In this document: piece by piece, positions 32,421-37,146 of the stretch | How the letters are laid out: each line of letters starts with the position of its first letter | How positions within the stretch are numbered: the stretch's first letter is position 1 | Origin: Parachlorella kessleri | Taxonomy: Eukaryota; Chlorophyta; Trebouxiophyceae; Chlorellales; Chlorellaceae | Direction: 5' to 3' | Assembly: GCA_001598975.1 (NCBI GenBank) | Contig: BBXU01000086.1 | Span: 1 to 37,146, forward strand | DNA: 37,146 nt | Made by a program: the position numbers and the translations under genes | The notes under the pieces: generated by a model | Told to the model about the DNA's origin: nothing | Databases searched by the model: none | The model's input: only the letters and a program-made list of their open reading frames with translations

Positions 32421-33103
32421 GCCCTGCACAAGCTACACCAACTGTCTGAGGGGCGCCAGTACACCTGCTGAGTGCTGGTGTGTAAGGCATGCGCCAGGTG
32501 CTGCTGGAGATGCACCTGGTACCTACAGTTCAACCTCAACTCGCAGTTTCATGCCATTAATTACACTTACTGCACTCGACTGGGGTGGAGCAAGGAGCAG
32601 AAACCAAGGATTCCAGAGATTGTTACACGGAGATTCAGAGTGCTGAGGGCTCACCTGCAGCTGGTCTAGAGGCGCGACAGGTAGATGGGAGGGTCCTATA
32701 GCGTATGCCCCCTATCTTCCGCTGATAACAGCGTGGCAATGGCAGAGGACGCGCGACGCTCTCGGCATACGAGCCACATAGGGTCTAGTTGGCAGAAAGG
32801 ACACATAAACACGACATTTGCGGATTACTTGGAAGCCAAAACGCCTCCATTGAGCTCTCATTATTGTTGTAGTGCCCATGTGTACCGGCCTACTTAACTT
32901 GAAAACACAGATTTGCTAAAGTTGCATAGGACCGCTGGCTACGCGCTCCCAGTGAACATAATGACCACGAGCGCTCTGTGGACTTGCTCATGAGCGGATC
33001 ACTGCTGCTTCGATTGCAAACAAAGATGACACGGCCTTTGCCCTGCCTTCCCAGCACCCTAAGCTCCTGCACTAGCATAACGTTCAGGCACTGATCGAGC
33101 ACC
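32421..33103. other. divergent promoter region (kinase / Treslin-like)
   Basis: 683 bases between divergent start codons. It should contain both promoters and 5' UTRs. A GTGCAG just upstream of the kinase ATG could be a splice acceptor, so the kinase may have an upstream non-coding exon. No TATA box or conserved exon is evident. Confidence 0.5.
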
Positions 33104-36100
33104 ATGAGGCGCCTGGTTATTCTGCTAGACCTGGCCGTGCTGCGTGGCCCTGGCCGGGAGCAGGAGCTACAGCGGCTGGGTGTGGCCGTCGCCCGTTCCT
33201 GGGGCGTGTACTTCCGAGCAGGCACCAGCTGGGGCTATGAGCTTTATGATTCTACCAGCTCAGTGCACCTGCTGCGCCCCACGCTCAGAAGAACTGCAAC
33301 AAGCTTGAGTGAGTGCACGGGCTTCCCCTGTTGCACACCAACCTGACGTGTGATGAGCTGCCTGTTCTTGCAAGTTCTGCTCGCTAGCTTTCCTTTTAGG
33401 GCTGCACGTCCACAAAAGGTCTGGTTTATCTAGGTGGGCCTGAGCGGTTGTAGGAGACTAGGCCGCCCGTGCGCTCTACGGAGCCCAACTGCGTTAGCTG
33501 GCATCTTGAAGCAGGGATGACGGACCGCATTTTGCAGCTGTAGAGTATCTTGTGTGCCTGCTGCAGAGCTGCCCAGGGTGTTTCAAGATAGCAGCGCCAG
33601 CGACCTCAGCGGCGCGGAGCTGCCCTCTTTCCTGACCTTGGTAGACAAGGCCACGGACCCAGAGTTCCAGGAGCGATTGCAGGGCAGCAAAGCGAAACTG
33701 GCGCAGCTGCAGCAGCCAGGTGAGCGAGGAGCTGCTGTCAAAGCCTGGGGGAAGGAGTGGGGAGGGTGCCAGCGGAGGGACTGCAGTGATGTGCTAGTGA
33801 AGTGGGAAGGGCCTCTGCCGCCCTTCCTTCTGGGGTGGCTTGGAATAGGGTGCCAGGAAACTGTTGGGCAGGCCGGAAAAGGGCAGAGAGCATACGCATG
33901 TTTGCAAACAGAGATCTCTGCTCGGATGCAGCAGTGTTTACCTGCTCATGGTGAGCGTGTGTAACATATATTTGTACATCGTTGCCCAAGAAGTGCCTTT
34001 GCTCGGCCTGCTGCAGACACCGCACGGTGTGGGGTTGGGGAGGCGCCTGTGGTGGCCCTTGCCAGCGTCCTGCAAGCGGCGCTGAGCGGTAGCTTTCTAC
34101 GCAAACTGAAGGACGTTGCAGAGCAGTCTTCAGGTTCAGGTGAAATTGAAACCAAAGCAGTTCCATGCTTTCTGACAGCATGTGCAGCTGCGGGTGGTGG
34201 GGCATCAAATGAGCCGTATGTATGGGAAGGCAACCGTGCAAGATTTGACCTGAGCATTGGTGCTTTCCAAGGTCTCTAAAGGGTCGTATTATGTCAGACA
34301 CCAAGACGGCATCGCGTCTGCTGGCTTGCTTGGGAAGGAGCTTGCGTGGTGGCAGGACCCCACAAGTGACCCAGTTGCCTGACACCCCTCACCAATGTGC
34401 GCTGCCACCCCTGTAGGCTCTGCTGCTGAGGGCCTGGTGCTGCTGTTCTCGCCCACGGTGGCCACTGCTCAAGCACTCCAAGCCTTTCTAGCCTTGGAAA
34501 CACTGCCCGCAGCCCCCTTGGAAGCCACACAAGTGCACCAGCTGGTGTCCGGATACTTGGCACCAGGCCTCCTCCAGCGCTGCCGAGAATGCTGCACCAG
34601 GCTGGCATGGGTGCCGGCCTCAGCACCGGGAGCAGCGGCAGCAGGAGGCCCCTCCGCTGCAGTGGCAGCCGCAGCGGGGGCAAGGCAGGAGGCGCCGCCG
34701 CGCTCTGGGGGTACGGGTGCCGGCCGGCGCCTCACCCGCAGCAGCAGCGGAGGAGGAGGAGCGCCAACAACAGCATGCCTGTCACAGCTGGAGGAAAGCG
34801 GGGAAGCCCTGGCCAGCAAGGAGCAACTGCTGGCGGGCCTGCGGGCGGCGGTAACCCAAGACGGCACCCAGGGGGCGGTCTGTGAACTGCCTGTGTTGGC
34901 AGCGGACGAGCTGTCGTGGGGCGCCTTCTCTTCCTGCCTGGGTATGGGGCCACAAGAACAGCCGGAGGTTGGGACTGGCGCAGCAGCCACTCCAGTAGCA
35001 GCAGCGGGGGTGGCACCTGCCGGCGTGGCATCCCTGCAGGCGTCTCCCAAGCAGCGGCAGCAGCAGCAGGGCCTGGAGTTGAACGACGGTGTGTGGCCCA
35101 GTGGTGAGAGCAGCCTGGAAGAGGTTGTCGACACCCTCAAAATGCTGCTTGCGCACCTTGAGGCAGGCTCGCGGCAGGGCAGGGATACCCAGGATGAGAT
35201 CCGCAAGGCGGTACGCCACCGGTACCGGCAGCAGCAGAAGGCGGCGGCCGCAGCGGCCAAGGCAGGGCCGCGGACCGGCGGGGGGCTGGCTGCGCCATGC
35301 GGAAGGGGCGGCCCTGCGGGGATGCCGCGTGGGAAGGGGCAGGCGGTGGTGCGGCAGGCCAAGCTGCTGCAAGAGAGGGAGAAGGTGGGTGAAGGGCTTC
35401 AGGCTGCAAAGCACTAGTATACTTCTTAGAGTGCATGCTCGCATGGTTGAAACCTGAGATGTGCAGAAGTGCGCTTCCCTCAGAGAGGACTTGGCAAAGG
35501 AAGGCAGTGTGGCGCAGCAGGCACGGTACAATTAGACTGGCCCTCGACAGGCAGCGTCGCAGTGGTGAATGCCATGGTCAGTTGACATCTCCAGGCTTGG
35601 ATCCACATAGTCTATCACTTGGGGCTTGATCCTTTCTTTCCTGGCAGCCCCAACCGCATGCACACCTCATACACACCCAAAGACGGAGCCTGCAGGAGAA
35701 CCGCCGTAATGCCTCCCAGCCGGCCAGCGCCCCCGGGTCCGTCCAGGGCGGCGGGTCGCAGGTTGAGGTGCTGGGGGAGGAAGAGGTGGAGTCGGTGAGG
35801 GCTCTTCCCCTGGAGGAAGCAGCTGAGGAGCTGGCCAGGTGGGCGGGGCATGCATAGTGTCCTTGGCAGGCCTGAGGCGCACAAGGCCTTGGGAAGCGGG
35901 TTTGGGGGGGCTGTGTGTGCCTTTGTCAGATCTGCTGGGGTTGGGGATGCCAGATGAGGTTCGGGGGCGAAACGGAGAAAGGGCTGTGGTTGTGGGTTTG
36001 AAGGCGGGGCTTGTTGTGGCAACGTCATGCTCTTCCCTTGGGGGTTAAATCAGATGTCGGAGAGGTAGGGCTTGACACCTGTCCTAACCTTTCTCTCCTG

Positions 36101-36861
36101 AGCAAGCACAATATCCCTCTGCTGGAACACTTGCTGGTTGGGAATTGCTGGGTAGCCCTCGGCTAGCGCATGTTACCTGAACAATTCAGGTCCTGTACTG
36201 CATGCAGGCAAGCTTCGCAGCTATGCCAGACAGGAGCAGCTGGCCTGTCAGAGGAGGCGGGAGAGCTCCCAACTGCCAACTACTCTCCTCAAAACGAGCC
36301 CCTGAAGCCTGCTGAGCTCTCGCTCAGGTTGAAGAAGCTAGTGGATACCGCATTCATTGCTGTGCGCAAGTGAGTCTCCGCTGGCCTCCTAGAGCCCACC
36401 AGGGGCCTAGCTTTCATGCCTCTGCCCTCCAATCTATTGTCTGAGAGACATGGACACAGCGCGGCATTGCTAGCAGTGCTTAGACGTAGCCTGCAACCCC
36501 CCTACCAGAAGCCCGACATTGCACTTGCCATGCGATACATCTAGAAAACTAATTTGGCAGCCAGAGCCTCACTCTGAGCCCCTGCTGAATCCTGCCATGA
36601 GGGACATCTGGGAGAGCGAGTTGGCAGCCAGGTTACTCTATGCATGTTGAAACCTGGCTCCATCACGCAGGCATAGGCAGCGCGAGGGGCAGGAGCCTGT
36701 CAGCACGGACCACGTGCGCAGCATGCTGCTCAGCAGGGCCGCTGCCCCTGCTGCCGCCCTCAAGCTGGAGTACAGCTTGTGCCGGGACCCCGCCAGGCAG
36801 GCGCTGTACCAGCGCATGTTTGTTGTGCAGGTACTGCTGCGGCTGCACATCTGTGTTGCAG
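33104..36861 (+). CDS. Treslin/TICRR (Sld3)-like replication initiation protein, probably 3' partial
   Basis: Seven exons join in frame for about 664 residues: 33104-33308, 33567-33719, 34017-34139, 34417-35384, 35648-35838, 36208-36369 and 36671-36861. Treslin/Sld3 links CDK-dependent TopBP1/Dpb11 signalling to Cdc45 loading on the MCM helicase. Two features suggest the family. The N-terminus (LVILLDLAVLRG, then SWGYELYDS) resembles the von-Willebrand-like start of Treslin, where a WGF.FFDS block occurs. The last recognised exon (STDHVRSMLLSRAAAP, then LKLEYSLC, then QVLLRLHI) resembles the Sld3-Treslin domain pattern of a basic LL.S helix followed by LQVLLRLE. A long exon between them is rich in Ala, Gly and Gln and carries a LEEVVDTLKMLLAHLE helix; a second similar helix, LRLKKLVDTAFIAVRK, lies in exon 6. 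Acceptors for exon 5 (35647 or 35696) are both in phase. The assignment rests on short remembered patterns, so it is moderate. Confidence 0.55.
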
Positions 36862-37146
36862 GTAAGGCAGAGGGTGGGACCCTGTGATGCCGTGCGACCA
36901 CCAATGGCATTGAGGTGATGCGGTTGCGCTGTGGCAGAAGGCATCTGCATCCTCTCTGCCAGCTGCACGCATGGGCAGGTTTCATAGTGAGCCTGCTAGT
37001 TTAAGTGCAGGGCTGACCTTTGCAACAGGGGTCACGGACTGCGATGCTGTCATGAGAACAACAGCAGCAGCGAGTTGGCAAAGCCTACAACCAGACAAGC
37101 ATCACCCATAGAGGTTCTCTACTCTGCCTCACTGCCTGCCCCCCCC
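36862..37146 (+). other. right edge: intron and possible further exon of the Treslin-like gene
   Basis: A strong donor (GCAG|GTAAGG) follows 36861. Acceptors near 37008 (GTGCAG) and 37028 (CAACAG) could each open a phase-compatible exon reading VTDCDAVMRTTAAASWQ and stopping at a TAG near 37111. Whether this is the true C-terminus or the gene continues beyond the window cannot be settled here. Confidence 0.35.

Noticed and set aside
1..37146. Bacterial operon or ribosome binding sites
   Set aside because: Genes are intron-split with plant/algal gene content; Shine-Dalgarno-like strings here are chance.

Overview
The window looks like nuclear DNA of a core chlorophyte green alga. Nearly every gene is cut into short exons (60-250 bases) by GT-AG introns of roughly 100-400 bases, most acceptors read (C/T)TGCAG, the exons are GC-rich, and TGTAA, the usual chlorophyte polyadenylation signal, lies downstream of several stop codons. 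The gene content agrees: a PGRL1-family thylakoid protein, a plastid-type P5C reductase, a double-AP2 transcription factor, a WAT1/EamA transporter, selenocysteine-synthesis machinery and small hydrophilic LEA/KGG stress proteins. I see no bacterial operon, CRISPR array or rRNA/tRNA gene. All splice models were made by eye, from reading-frame continuity, splice phase and recalled family conservation.

Layout. 0.5-1.06 kb (+): 3' end of a GTPBP1/2-like GTPase. 2.4-4.8 kb (+): six-exon, probably plastid-targeted protein of unknown function. 5.0-5.5 kb: minisatellite of about 40-bp units. 6.15-7.63 kb (-): L-seryl-tRNA(Sec) kinase, head to head with 7.78-9.79 kb (+): pyrroline-5-carboxylate reductase. 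10.4-15.6 kb (+): transcription factor with two AP2 domains. 16.4-18.5 kb (-): PGRL1-like protein, divergent from 19.3-20.9 kb (+): KGG-repeat protein A. 22.1-24.1 kb (+): EamA transporter. 24.7-26.7 kb (+): KGG-repeat protein B, a paralogue of A with the same exon plan. 27.4-27.9 kb (-): possible decayed KDZ-type transposase. 28.2-32.4 kb (-): LAMMER/CLK kinase, divergent from 33.1 kb to the right edge (+): Treslin/Sld3-like replication-initiation protein, probably incomplete.

Most striking is the KGG/LEA pair at 19.3-26.7 kb. Each repeat of about 22 residues is its own exon, three middle exons are 65/66/66 bases in both genes, and two introns use GC donors. In both genes the start codon appears to be assembled by splicing (AT|intron|G). 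If that first intron is retained, the AUG is followed at once by a stop (ATG TAA in A, ATG TAG in B). This would couple translation of a stress protein to splicing and is the best candidate here for an undescribed regulatory arrangement.

Several neighbours suit an alga facing osmotic, desiccation or light stress (proline synthesis, PGRL1-type electron flow, KGG proteins), but physical proximity alone does not show co-regulation.
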